Assembly (NCBI GenBank): GCA_965230535.1
Contig: OZ246009.1
Coordinates: forward strand, 1,612,001 to 1,676,000
DNA from: JAUILH01 sp965230535
GTDB lineage: Bacteria > Bacteroidota > Bacteroidia > Flavobacteriales_D > JAUILH01
Length of the DNA stretch: 64,000 bases
Reading direction: 5' to 3'
A model generated the notes under the pieces. The model did no database searches, was not told the origin of the DNA, and was given only the letters and a program-made list of their open reading frames with translations. Of the stretch, positions 1 through 8,674 are shown piece by piece. How positions within the stretch are numbered: the stretch's first letter is position 1; each line of letters begins with the position of its first letter. Made by a program: the position numbers and the translations under genes.

Positions 1-2
1 AT

Positions 3-1010
3 TTTGTCCCTAGTTTACAAACTTCATTATTCATCCTGGCAGGGGGAGATCAGACAAATGCTACTTTCTATAAAACTGCTTTACTTTCAGGGAATTTGAT
101 AGGGGAAGGAATTGTAAAACTGAGTCCGCAAAGACTCTCTAATAATCCTAACAACGAGATCAATTATATCCCAACTGTTGAAAGTGAATATATTCAGTAT
201 TTAATTTCCGGTATAAAACCACGTCCCGATTTTGGGAAAGCATTTCCTGCAACCTGGATTACTACCAGTCTTTCATGGGAACAGTTGGTACTTGATTCTC
301 ATACTAAAAATCAAGTTGAAGAGGTGATGCGTTGGGTTGAATTTGGATCAGAAATGGCAAGTTTAAATCAGCAATTCAATTTATCCTATCCTTGTCTTTT
401 TTATGGCCCTCCTGGTACAGGGAAAACCCTTGCGACCAAGCTTATTGGTAAGAGGTATAACAAGGATGTTTTTAGAGTCGACTTGTCAATGGTTGTTTCA
501 AAGTACGTTGGTGAAACCGAGAAAAATCTGGCTTATTTGTTTGACAGAGCGGCTGGTAAAGACTGGATATTGTTTTTTGATGAAGCGGATGCTCTGTTTA
601 GTAAAAGAACTGATGTTGGAAATGCCAACGATAAGTGGGCAAATCTTGAAGTTAGTTATTTGCTTCAGAGGCTAGAAGAGCATAGGGGCTTGACAATTTT
701 GGCAACTAATTTGGTGGACAACATTGAGCCTGCGATGACTCGCCGCTTTCAGAGTGTGATTTATTTTAACAGACCTGAAGAGAAAGAACGTTATAAGCTT
801 TGGAAGTTGTCCCTACCTCATCCTTTCTCTTATGCTAAAAACATTGATCTGAATAAGCTGTCTGGATATGATTTTACAGGAGCCAATATAGCCAACGTTT
901 TAAAAGATGCTGCTTTATCGGCACTTGCCTCCAAGACCTATGAATTGGATTCAGAAATGTTGTCTAAGGCTATCAAGAAAGAATTTATTAAAGAAAAGAG
1001 GACGCCTTGA
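3..1010 (+). CDS. AAA+ ATPase, eCIS (Afp15/PVC15) type, 5'-truncated by the window edge
   Basis: The frame is open from nt 3 to the left edge, so only the C-terminal 335 residues are visible; the TTG at 96 lies inside the frame and need not be the start. Walker A GPPGTGKT is at 405-428, followed by SKYVGETEKN, Walker B FFDEADALF near 568-595, sensor-1 ATN and an RRF arginine-finger segment. The wording around these motifs (PATWITTSLSWEQLVL, YLLQRLEEH) is what I know from the ATPase of extracellular contractile injection systems, thought to act in tail termination or assembly. The next gene starts inside its stop codon, so the two are translationally coupled. The family call is strong; membership of a complete eCIS is inferred, because the structural genes would lie outside the window. 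Confidence 0.85.
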   Translation, partial: FVPSLQTSLFILAGGDQTNATFYKTALLSGNLIGEGIVKLSPQRLSNNPNNEINYIPTVESEYIQYLISGIKPRPDFGKAFPATWITTSLSWEQLVLDSHTKNQVEEVMRWVEFGSEMASLNQQFNLSYPCLFYGPPGTGKTLATKLIGKRYNKDVFRVDLSMVVSKYVGETEKNLAYLFDRAAGKDWILFFDEADALFSKRTDVGNANDKWANLEVSYLLQRLEEHRGLTILATNLVDNIEPAMTRRFQSVIYFNRPEEKERYKLWKLSLPHPFSYAKNIDLNKLSGYDFTGANIANVLKDAALSALASKTYELDSEMLSKAIKKEFIKEKRTP

Positions 1011-4000
1011 AGGACCAGACAGTTATACAACAAGATAAGCTTGATCAAGAGTACATTGATGTGCTTAATAAGAAGCAAATTTGGTTTCAGGATGAAACCA
1101 AAGAAAACCTCTCTTTTGTCCAAAACCTTTATGATGATTTCACTGAGGCTTCTTCCGGATTGACCGGAAAAGTCTTGTCTCCATCCATTCTTTATCTTGA
1201 AGCAGATAAATCTTCAGAGAAACTATTAATACTTCCGAAGGATACTTTGTTAGACATACTTTATGTTTCGGACGACTGGTATTATGTAATGGTTTTTTAT
1301 GATTCTGTTGCCTTAGCGGGGTTTGTACCTAAATCAAAAGTCAAAACTTTAACTCTGAAAGGAGAACAAAAAACTAACTACCTAAGAAAGAAATTAGAAA
1401 TCGTTCTAAAAAACCTTGGCATTGACTACACTAAGCTTACAGAAAACCCTGGTGAATTTGATAAGCTGGCTGAATTGATGGAAAAACTTGGGTTAATAAA
1501 GTTATTACTTAAGCAACAAAACTCAATGTTTGCACTTGGTCAATATGTTACAAGTGGGGATAATGGAGAGAAATTGGTTGTTCAGTTAAGCAGTACACGC
1601 AACCCGGAGTTTGGAAACAATGAGGTAAATCTTGTAATCAGCTACAATAGCGGGAAGTTTAATTGGAGTAATGGATTAATTATACAGAATAATGATTATA
1701 CGAAAGACCCTCTAAGGGTTGAAGCTGACTCCAAAAATGAGGCTTGGATCATTGCTGCGAAATACCTCACACCGAATACAGGTCAAAAGTTCAGTTGGAA
1801 TGGGCATACTTATATGTTCAATTATAAAAGCGTCAGTGAATCGCTACAAGACAACGAACATATTATCCAACAGGGAGAAACTATAGAATCTATTGCTAAA
1901 GATTACAATGTTACTGTAAACGAATTAATGACTGTCAATGGATATACAGATTATCAGGATGGTTCTGCAATAGATCCACTAACGGAGGAACGACATGTTT
2001 TTAAACCAGGAGATATATTGGCAGTTCCATCAAAATCTGAAAACTCTGAACCAGTAGAGCCATTCTCTGATCTTTCACAAATTTATTTGAAGGGTATTGC
2101 AGAAAATGCTTCAATGGGAGCAGAGAATTTCGAAAATCCTCCAGCCATGTGGTGGGTTATTCAAGAACTCAGAGCTTATTCACCATCTCATCATGAGCTA
2201 TATATAAAATACACTGCTGACCTTGCTGTCACTGGTATGGGAAGCATAGACAAGGGGACTTATGATGCATTTATTAAGAAGTATTTCTATGGAGGCTCAA
2301 AAGCGAGATATTCTTATTACGAAGAACCATTGTTGAATTTCTTTAATGCCCAACCAGGTATTCGCAATTTTCCGCCGCCAAGTTATCAGGATTGGTATAG
2401 CGCCATATACTATTATGAGAGCCTGTTAAAAGGTGATCACAGAGGGTATGGTCAACCAATGGGAACTGGCTATCCATTCGGATTCGTAAAGTATTTTCAA
2501 GATCGAGCCTATGAAACAGCATTGGATATGCTTGAAATCAACCGTTACTTGCTTATTGCGGAAGCTGAGAAGTATGGGATACTTAATTCTACAGGGCTTG
2601 GTTTTGACTTTAGTAGTGTTCGAAAAGTATCAGGACAATCATCTGGAGTGGTAGATCAGTTTTATTCGAACCAGGATGAATATGACAAATTGATGAGTAT
2701 TGGCATGACTCAGGATCCCGGATCAGGTATGGGGAATGAAGACTATGCTCATGAATATTGGATGGCAGAAGATCTGGACAACCGTTCTGTTAGCTCGATG
2801 ATGGGAAGCGCTAAATCAATTACGTCTGAAGATCCTTTGTTAAGGGAACGTGATTTATGGCCTAAATCTTTACTATCCAATTTTACTCCCGATAATCAGA
2901 ATTTAAACCTTCCTCCATTAAATATCAATCCACAGTCAGGACTGCTCCCTCTGGCACCGTCAAGTGGTCACCCTACTGCTCCAATTGAAAATTTAAAAAA
3001 CCAAACGGATGAGCAAATAGCAACAAAATTACGTTCAATCATTATTAAAAAACTTAGGAAGATTGATGAAGCAGAGGCTGAATTGAAGAGCCGATCAGGT
3101 GACAAGTCATTTATTTGGCGATTGCCTGATGTGATAGAAGAAACCAAGTATGCCATGGGGATACAAGGCGAACCTATTTTTGAGGCAATTATTGAAGATG
3201 TCGAAAGTCTGGTTGAGTTTGCGGATGCCGTGAGTAATGTAGTAACAACTGGTTTGAGTATAGGTTTGCTTTTTATTCCTGGAGGAGGTTGGTTGGCGTT
3301 TGCCGCCTCTGCTGGTATCCAGGCTTATGCCATGTATGAACGTTATCAACAAGATGAAATTGTAAGTAAGTTAAATGCTGCAAACCTTGATTTTGGTGAG
3401 ACTTTGAGTACAGAAGACAGAGATCTTGACTGGATATGGTTGGACATATTACTCATAGCCGCTGATATTCCGGCAGCCGGTAAAGTATTTAAAGCGATTG
3501 CTTCTTCAGCCAGAAAATTCATGAAGGGTACCATCTCTTTCAAAAAGTTCATGAAAGGAGCTGATGATGCAGCAAAACTTCTAAAGAATGGGGATGAGTT
3601 GGTTGAGTTTTTGGCAAAAAAATACAATCCAAAAGGGAAGGGCAAAGGCCTGAATCTTCAAAAGGTTCAAAAAGAACGTAATGCAATTTTAAATGATCCA
3701 ACTCATGCAGATGAATTAAGCAATCTTAGATCACGTTACCCAGATGCAAGCGATACTGAATTAGCCGGACACATAAGGATGCGGCTTAAACAAGGTAGTA
3801 CATATAAGTTCCTCAAAAATGCTCTTGGATCAGAAAGCACTACGTTTCGTCTAATAGTCTTGTTCGGAGAACATAGCCCGGTATTCCTGAAAGGCATTAA
3901 AAAGATGAAGGCTGGTTTGTCTGAAAATAACTTCAAAGAGATCATTGAGCAAATCTTAATTCAACAGCCGAAATTGAGGTCTGTCATTGTTTCGGTGGGA

Positions 4001-4873
4001 GAATCAGGTATTAAAGTGGCTGATATGATTAAGATCTCGAAACAGCTGGATACAGCGTACACCATTCAAGGAAAAATGCGTCTGTTTATGAGCAACCTCA
4101 TGGAGGTGATGGGAAGGCGTGCCGGAACGCAAAAAGGGATGGAAGGTTTGATGGATATTGTGGGACATTTGGATAAAAAGTATGTCGCCATGGCCAGCAA
4201 ATCATGGCTTTCCAAATACTCAGATGTCCCAGAGCTACTGACCAAATTAAAAGGATCTTCAAAATTATCTAAGAGTGGACTTAAGCCAAAAGATATTGAT
4301 CAACTGTATGAAACCCTTGTAATGGATTTGCCGCAGAGTACGGAAGAAATTCTAAAAGGGATTGATAAGTTGGTTGATAGCGGTACCAAATTCGAAAATT
4401 TTGGGCGTATGTTAGATGACATTGTTTCTAAAGATTTACATTTTGCTGATGGTAGTAAATGGGTTCTGGAATATGTGTCAAGTGCCAATGGAGTAAAAGA
4501 ATTTGGAGGAAAAACTTTGTATTTTGAGCTAAGTCAAAGGGTAGATGGAGCAGGAATGCGATATATTGATTTGGCTGTTGATGGCAGTGGAAAAAGAATA
4601 TTCTACGAGTTTAAGTCTGTTAAATCTGTACCACCTGGAAAGTTCAATGAACAGTTTATAAAAGACTTGGAAATTGCAGACGATTTATCTCAGATTAAAT
4701 GGGTGTTTGATGCCTCCAAAAAACCTGCTAACTTTGAAAAGAACATGATGGAAGCTATTGATAATTTGCCTATCGGTGGTGAGCTTACAAAGCGCTACAC
4801 TGGAGTGGATGACCCGCAAGCTTTAAAAAGCCTGCTCAAAAGTAATTTTAATTCAATTTTCTTGAAAAGATGA
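1007..4873 (+). CDS. large modular eCIS-associated effector/toxin candidate (SH3-like, LysM, PD-(D/E)XK-like C-terminus)
   Basis: 1288 residues from a TTG that overlaps the ATPase stop (TTGA). Visible layout: an SH3b-like domain at about 54-115 (ends GFVPKSKV); a LysM repeat at about 285-344 (HIIQQGETIESIAKDYNV, then NELMTVNGY); a low-similarity middle; a Pro-rich linker near 640-660; a hydrophobic segment at about 745-775 with LLFIPGGGWLAF, resembling the central region of eCIS DUF4157-type effectors; a basic region; and a C-terminal domain with D1188 (RYIDLAV) and E1201-F-K1203 (FYEFKSVK), the spacing of a PD-(D/E)XK nuclease core. There is no N-terminal signal peptide, fitting cargo loaded into an injection particle. 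The gene after it is coupled by ATGA and is the immunity candidate. The toxin role is inference; a structural eCIS protein is the alternative. Confidence 0.7.
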   Translation: MKDQTVIQQDKLDQEYIDVLNKKQIWFQDETKENLSFVQNLYDDFTEASSGLTGKVLSPSILYLEADKSSEKLLILPKDTLLDILYVSDDWYYVMVFYDSVALAGFVPKSKVKTLTLKGEQKTNYLRKKLEIVLKNLGIDYTKLTENPGEFDKLAELMEKLGLIKLLLKQQNSMFALGQYVTSGDNGEKLVVQLSSTRNPEFGNNEVNLVISYNSGKFNWSNGLIIQNNDYTKDPLRVEADSKNEAWIIAAKYLTPNTGQKFSWNGHTYMFNYKSVSESLQDNEHIIQQGETIESIAKDYNVTVNELMTVNGYTDYQDGSAIDPLTEERHVFKPGDILAVPSKSENSEPVEPFSDLSQIYLKGIAENASMGAENFENPPAMWWVIQELRAYSPSHHELYIKYTADLAVTGMGSIDKGTYDAFIKKYFYGGSKARYSYYEEPLLNFFNAQPGIRNFPPPSYQDWYSAIYYYESLLKGDHRGYGQPMGTGYPFGFVKYFQDRAYETALDMLEINRYLLIAEAEKYGILNSTGLGFDFSSVRKVSGQSSGVVDQFYSNQDEYDKLMSIGMTQDPGSGMGNEDYAHEYWMAEDLDNRSVSSMMGSAKSITSEDPLLRERDLWPKSLLSNFTPDNQNLNLPPLNINPQSGLLPLAPSSGHPTAPIENLKNQTDEQIATKLRSIIIKKLRKIDEAEAELKSRSGDKSFIWRLPDVIEETKYAMGIQGEPIFEAIIEDVESLVEFADAVSNVVTTGLSIGLLFIPGGGWLAFAASAGIQAYAMYERYQQDEIVSKLNAANLDFGETLSTEDRDLDWIWLDILLIAADIPAAGKVFKAIASSARKFMKGTISFKKFMKGADDAAKLLKNGDELVEFLAKKYNPKGKGKGLNLQKVQKERNAILNDPTHADELSNLRSRYPDASDTELAGHIRMRLKQGSTYKFLKNALGSESTTFRLIVLFGEHSPVFLKGIKKMKAGLSENNFKEIIEQILIQQPKLRSVIVSVGESGIKVADMIKISKQLDTAYTIQGKMRLFMSNLMEVMGRRAGTQKGMEGLMDIVGHLDKKYVAMASKSWLSKYSDVPELLTKLKGSSKLSKSGLKPKDIDQLYETLVMDLPQSTEEILKGIDKLVDSGTKFENFGRMLDDIVSKDLHFADGSKWVLEYVSSANGVKEFGGKTLYFELSQRVDGAGMRYIDLAVDGSGKRIFYEFKSVKSVPPGKFNEQFIKDLEIADDLSQIKWVFDASKKPANFEKNMMEAIDNLPIGGELTKRYTGVDDPQALKSLLKSNFNSIFLKR

Positions 4874-5871
4874 CAGTAAAAGACACTTTAGAATCAGTTG
4901 AATTGATACTTAATTCGAATGGCAATATATTGGTTGTTACCGAAGACGAAAATTCCGGAACAACAGAAAGTTTAGAGATTGTTCTAAGTACTACTGAAGA
5001 CTTTTTTTGGGCGGATGGTAATAGACTTTTTAGAAAAAACGATCAAACGATCTTTGAGTATGTTGAAGGTGATTTTGTTGAGCAATTTCAAAACGAGAGA
5101 GCCATGTCTTATTCCTTTTTTATGACCAAAGCCTTAGGTATTAAATTGAATTTTGATTCTAATTCAACTTCATGGCATTTTCGTGACCAGGGAGGTGGTG
5201 AATTTGATGCGAAGATTGATGATATATGGAGTTTTCCGATCATTGGAGATCAAAGTGTTTTCCTGGCAACATTAAACCCTAAGAATAAAATAGCTTCATT
5301 TAACTATAAAGGGGAACTTCAGTGGCAGTTGGACATCTCAAAACTTGGAACATACTTGGATCATGATAGAGACCATTCTGGTAGATGGGAACATCAAATC
5401 TGTTTAATAGAAAATACTTTAGTCATTCCCATAACAGAAAATAAAGTGTTAGGAGTGGATTCAAAATCTGGAGATGTAAGCTGGAATTGTGAATATATAC
5501 CTAACGAATGTTCAGTACATAATGAGGAATTATATTGCTTTTCGGATACTTACAAAACGATTAATCATCTTTCCGGGGAAGAGATAAATTCATTGACAAT
5601 ACCAGAACAATTGAAGATGAAAGGTTATGATACTTATTGCGAGAAGCTTGTTACAGAAGAATATATCTTCACCGTTGGAAATATTGATACGGTTATCTGT
5701 AAATGGGATAAAACAAACGGTCGACTTCTCGATGAGTATCGCATACATCCTGAGAACGAAACAGGAAGAACAGGTTTGAATATTCCAAGAAAAATGAACT
5801 GCGTTCAATATAATCGGAATACCTTATATGTAAAAGACAGTTCCAAAACGCTCCACGTTATTGAAGTGTAG
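4870..5871 (+). CDS. PQQ/WD-like beta-propeller protein, candidate immunity protein
   Basis: 333 residues; its ATG overlaps the TGA of the modular toxin candidate (ATGA), so the two are co-translated. It has no signal peptide or membrane segment and is therefore probably cytoplasmic. Repeating blade-like units can be seen: GELQWQLDISKLG, KSGDVSWNCEY, LSGEEINSLTIP and TNGRLLDEYRIH, the G-x-W/L pattern of PQQ-like propellers. Position immediately after a polymorphic-toxin-like gene suggests an immunity protein that binds the C-terminal nuclease domain. A chaperone or an unrelated propeller is possible; no catalytic residues are evident. It is the last gene of the plus-strand operon, and the next gene (ribH) is convergent. 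Confidence 0.6.
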   Translation: MTVKDTLESVELILNSNGNILVVTEDENSGTTESLEIVLSTTEDFFWADGNRLFRKNDQTIFEYVEGDFVEQFQNERAMSYSFFMTKALGIKLNFDSNSTSWHFRDQGGGEFDAKIDDIWSFPIIGDQSVFLATLNPKNKIASFNYKGELQWQLDISKLGTYLDHDRDHSGRWEHQICLIENTLVIPITENKVLGVDSKSGDVSWNCEYIPNECSVHNEELYCFSDTYKTINHLSGEEINSLTIPEQLKMKGYDTYCEKLVTEEYIFTVGNIDTVICKWDKTNGRLLDEYRIHPENETGRTGLNIPRKMNCVQYNRNTLYVKDSSKTLHVIEV

Positions 5872-5928
5872 AATTGAGAGCCAGATGTTTTAAGCTATTT
5901 CTTTCTTATTGAAATGTTGAGGTCAAAT

Positions 5929-6405
5929 TTACCCCTTCAACTCAACCATCTTCAAACAGGCAACAGCGCATTCATGTCCTTTGTTGCCATGTTTACCGCC
6001 ACTACGATCAATGGCTTGTTGCTCAGTATTGTCGGTAAGTACACAGAAAATAACGGGCTTGTTACTTTTTAGGTTGACTTGCATGATGCCTTGAGCGGCA
6101 GCTTCACATACAAAATCGAAATGACGGGTTTCGCCCTGAATCACAGAACCTATGCAAACCACTCCATCAACAGTGTTGTCTTCCAGTGCCCATTGAGCAC
6201 CTAAAGCCAACTCATAAGTTCCGGGAACATGATTAACAACGATATTGTCTTCGCTCATACCAGCTTCTAACAAAGCTTTTTTGGCACCCTTCAAAAGATT
6301 TCCTGTAATGTGATAATTCCACTCGGCTACAACCAGGGCTATCTTAAAACCTGAGGCGTCTCCGGTAAATTCAAAATCGGATAGATTCTGGTTGGCGGTT
6401 GCCAT
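5929..6405 (-). CDS. ribH: 6,7-dimethyl-8-ribityllumazine synthase
   Basis: 158 residues, the normal family length. It condenses 5-amino-6-ribitylamino-uracil with 3,4-dihydroxy-2-butanone 4-phosphate in riboflavin synthesis, as a cytoplasmic icosahedral or pentameric enzyme. Seen: the substrate-binding VVAEWN (W29), the IGSVIQGETRHFDF loop with general-base H95, and the C-terminal DRSGGKHGNKGHECA segment. It follows the TPR protein gene with a 3-nt gap on the same strand, so the two are probably co-transcribed. The start ATG at 6405 gives the usual short N-terminal extension. No other riboflavin gene is nearby. Confidence 0.96.
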   Translation of the reverse strand: MATANQNLSDFEFTGDASGFKIALVVAEWNYHITGNLLKGAKKALLEAGMSEDNIVVNHVPGTYELALGAQWALEDNTVDGVVCIGSVIQGETRHFDFVCEAAAQGIMQVNLKSNKPVIFCVLTDNTEQQAIDRSGGKHGNKGHECAVACLKMVELKG

Positions 6406-6408
6406 ATG

Positions 6409-7134
6409 TTAGACTTTTTGCTGAGCTCTACCAATGTACTTGGCAATGCCTTTAGCCTGGTCAGAATCAGGATAAGAAGATTGAATCTCCTTGTAAATTT
6501 TAAGTGCTTCAGACCAGTTGCCCAACTCTTCGTGTACAACTGCAGCCTTCATTAAATAGTAAGGCGTTAGCAATACGTTGGTATTTCTTTTAGAAGCCGC
6601 TTCATACTTGCTCAAAGCACCATTTAGGTCACCTTGTTCAACCAAAGCATCACCCTGCGCTCCAATGGCGTGAGTTCCAATTAAAACTTCTTCTTCGTCA
6701 ATTTTTTCGCTAGAGTACTGTAGCCATTTTACAGCTTCAGCATAGTTCTCAGCATTGTCTTCACCCATGTGTAAGTGACTGATTCCCCACATATATGGAG
6801 CAATGGTTCCAACACTGGTATTGTCATAGTCTTTCAAAATTACATCTAGACCTTTTACACCAGTTACCTGATCTCCTTCGGTAGCCAATCTAAAAGAATC
6901 TCTTTCGAAATGATAGAATGCAGACTGCTGCTGCTTATCGCCACCATACATAATGGTAGTGGCTTTGTTCTCTCTTTTCTCAAGGTATAAATACTTGTAA
7001 GCTAATAGTCCTCCAACTATTGCTACTAAGCCTCCACCTACGATGAAAACCATTTTCTTATTATTTCTGAACCAAATTTCTAATCTGGTTAACAAATCGT
7101 CGTCCTCAAGAACTTTTTCTCTTTCGTCTGCCAT
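6409..7134 (-). CDS. membrane-anchored tetratricopeptide repeat protein (YfgM-like)
   Basis: 241 residues. An acidic cytoplasmic N-terminus (about 28 residues, rich in D/E) is followed by one transmembrane helix at about 29-47 (MVFIVGGGLVAIVGGLLAY) and a periplasmic TPR region. TPR-like pairs are visible at about 150-230 (GDALVEQGDLNGALSKYEAA and ELGNWSEALKIYKEIQ). The layout matches the YfgM/TPR_21 type that works with periplasmic chaperones and the secretion translocon, but the exact role is unknown. It heads a two-gene minus-strand unit with ribH. A TATTTTTG element 21 bp upstream may be its promoter. Confidence 0.75.
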   Translation of the reverse strand: MADEREKVLEDDDLLTRLEIWFRNNKKMVFIVGGGLVAIVGGLLAYKYLYLEKRENKATTIMYGGDKQQQSAFYHFERDSFRLATEGDQVTGVKGLDVILKDYDNTSVGTIAPYMWGISHLHMGEDNAENYAEAVKWLQYSSEKIDEEEVLIGTHAIGAQGDALVEQGDLNGALSKYEAASKRNTNVLLTPYYLMKAAVVHEELGNWSEALKIYKEIQSSYPDSDQAKGIAKYIGRAQQKV

Positions 7135-7154
7135 TGATGCAATTTTACAAGCTG

Positions 7155-7162
7155 CAAAAATA
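7155..7162 (-). promoter_or_regulatory. possible -7 promoter element (TATTTTTG) for the TPR-ribH unit
   Basis: The minus strand reads TATTTTTG, matching the Bacteroidota TAnnTTTG element, 21 bp before the ATG at 7134. No clear TTTG -33 element lies at 17-23 bp, so support is partial. The region is A/T rich, which makes chance matches likely. Confidence 0.35.
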
Positions 7163-7222
7163 GATAATTTTTTTATAACTCAAGCATGAACTAATCGCCA
7201 GTCTTTAACTACTTTTGAATTA

Positions 7223-8332
7223 ATGATTGTTAGCAAGCTCTCTCTGGTCAATTTTAAAAATTATAAGCAGCTTTCCTGTGCTTTTAATCCACACATTAAT
7301 TGCCTTCTTGGCGATAATGGAGAGGGCAAAACCAATGTTCTGGATGCTATCTATATCAGCTCGTTTTGTAAGAGTTATTTTAATGCGATAGACAGTCACA
7401 ACATTAGGTTTGAGGAAGAGATGTTCATGGTTCAGACAGAATTTTCTCATGATGATGAAGTAGATGAGGTACTTTGTTCTGTCAAAAAAGGCCGTAAGAA
7501 GGTTTTTAAGAGGAATAAGGTTGACTACACCAAATTATCAGACCATATTGGACGCTATCCGGTAATTATGATCACTCCTTACGACAGTAACCTGGTTTTA
7601 GGAGGGAGTGATTTAAGAAGGAAGTTTCTGGACACCATTATTTCTCAGGTCGATCCCACATATCTGAATCATTTGATGGCTTACAATAAAGTCCTGGATC
7701 AAAGGAATGCTTTACTAAAGAACACGCCTTACGGAAAGGAAATTAATCTGGAGGTGATAGATATCTATGATAGCCAGTTAATTCAGTATGGATCGGCTAT
7801 AGCCAAAGCAAGAGGGGAATTCGTTCGAGACAATCTGATTCCAAAATTCAATGAACTTCACAAAACCATTAGTGACGGAAAGGAGCAGGTGAATCTCACT
7901 TATTTATCTTCTGTGGAAGATGGGAAGTACGAAATGGCACTTAAATCGGCATTGGATAAGGACAGAAGCGTGCAGCACACCACAGTGGGAATTCACAAAG
8001 ATGATTTGCTGTTTCAAATTGAAGATTATCCGCTTAAGAAATTTGGGTCTCAGGGACAGCAAAAGTCTTATCTAATCGCATTGAAACTGGCGTACTACCT
8101 ATATATAAAAAGTCAGTTAAAGCTAAAGCCCATTTTGTTACTGGACGATATTTTTGACAAGCTCGACAAAAACAGGGTCATGGCATTGTTGCGTTTGGTG
8201 ACAGATGAAGAACAGTCTGGTCAGGTTTTTATCACAGATACATCTTTAGATCGTGTGCCGACTATTTTAGATGAATTAAATAAAGAATACACCGCTTTTG
8301 AGGTGAAAGGAGGAGAGTTGAATGAAGCGTAG
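7223..8332 (+). CDS. recF: DNA replication and repair protein RecF
   Basis: 369 residues, full length. This SMC-like ATPase helps load RecA onto gapped DNA with RecO and RecR. Seen: the N-terminal KLSLVNFKNY typical of RecF/RecN, Walker A GDNGEGKT at 30-37, the TPYDSNLVLGGSDLRRKFLD segment, the signature-like FGSQGQQKS, and Walker B ILLLDDIFDKLD near the C-terminus. The DUF721 gene starts inside its last codons (11-nt overlap), an arrangement common in Bacteroidota. A TACTTTTG box lies only 6 bp before the ATG. Unlike in many bacteria, recF is not next to dnaA, which lies about 8 kb away on the other strand. Confidence 0.96.
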   Translation: MIVSKLSLVNFKNYKQLSCAFNPHINCLLGDNGEGKTNVLDAIYISSFCKSYFNAIDSHNIRFEEEMFMVQTEFSHDDEVDEVLCSVKKGRKKVFKRNKVDYTKLSDHIGRYPVIMITPYDSNLVLGGSDLRRKFLDTIISQVDPTYLNHLMAYNKVLDQRNALLKNTPYGKEINLEVIDIYDSQLIQYGSAIAKARGEFVRDNLIPKFNELHKTISDGKEQVNLTYLSSVEDGKYEMALKSALDKDRSVQHTTVGIHKDDLLFQIEDYPLKKFGSQGQQKSYLIALKLAYYLYIKSQLKLKPILLLDDIFDKLDKNRVMALLRLVTDEEQSGQVFITDTSLDRVPTILDELNKEYTAFEVKGGELNEA

Positions 8333-8615
8333 TCAGAACACAGAACCATTAAAAGAGGTCATCGACAGAATGTTGAAAGAGTTTCGTCTGGAGAGAGGAA
8401 TGAAAGTCAAAAGGGTAGAACACGCCTGGCGCAACATAGTTGGTAAACTCATTTCCTCTAAAACCAAAAGCATCTATCTGGACAAGGAAGGTGTGCTTAA
8501 AGTCAAAATAGAATCGGCGATTATTAAAGACGAACTATCCTACGCTAAAGCCAAGTTAATAGAGCAGTTGAATAAGAGTCTCCAGTCCGATATCGTCAAA
8601 GACATTAAATTTTAA
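8322..8615 (+). CDS. DUF721 (DciA-like) family protein
   Basis: 97 residues, overlapping the recF end by 11 nt. Seen: an N-terminal helix (LKEVIDRMLKEF), the RVEHAWRNIVGKLISSKTKSI core with the W-x-x-x-V-G pattern, and an alternating KVKIESAIIKDEL strand-helix end, which is the DUF721 fold. Related proteins include DciA, which recruits the replicative helicase, so a replication role is plausible given recF next door. It is short because this family has only the core domain here. No RBS is obvious; translation is probably coupled to recF. Confidence 0.85.
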   Translation: MKRSQNTEPLKEVIDRMLKEFRLERGMKVKRVEHAWRNIVGKLISSKTKSIYLDKEGVLKVKIESAIIKDELSYAKAKLIEQLNKSLQSDIVKDIKF

Positions 8616-8620
8616 GGCAC

Positions 8621-8647
8621 AAAAAAAGGTCCTGATACTCCAGGACC
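8621..8647 (-). terminator. rho-independent terminator of ndk
   Basis: GGTCCTG (8628-8634) pairs with CAGGACC (8641-8647) around a 6-nt loop. On the minus strand the hairpin is followed by seven T (8621-8627), placing it 28 nt after the ndk stop. It may also slow plus-strand transcripts from recF-DUF721, but the plus-side T-run is poor. Confidence 0.85.
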
Positions 8648-8674
8648 CTTCAAAGATTTTAAACTAAAAAACTA

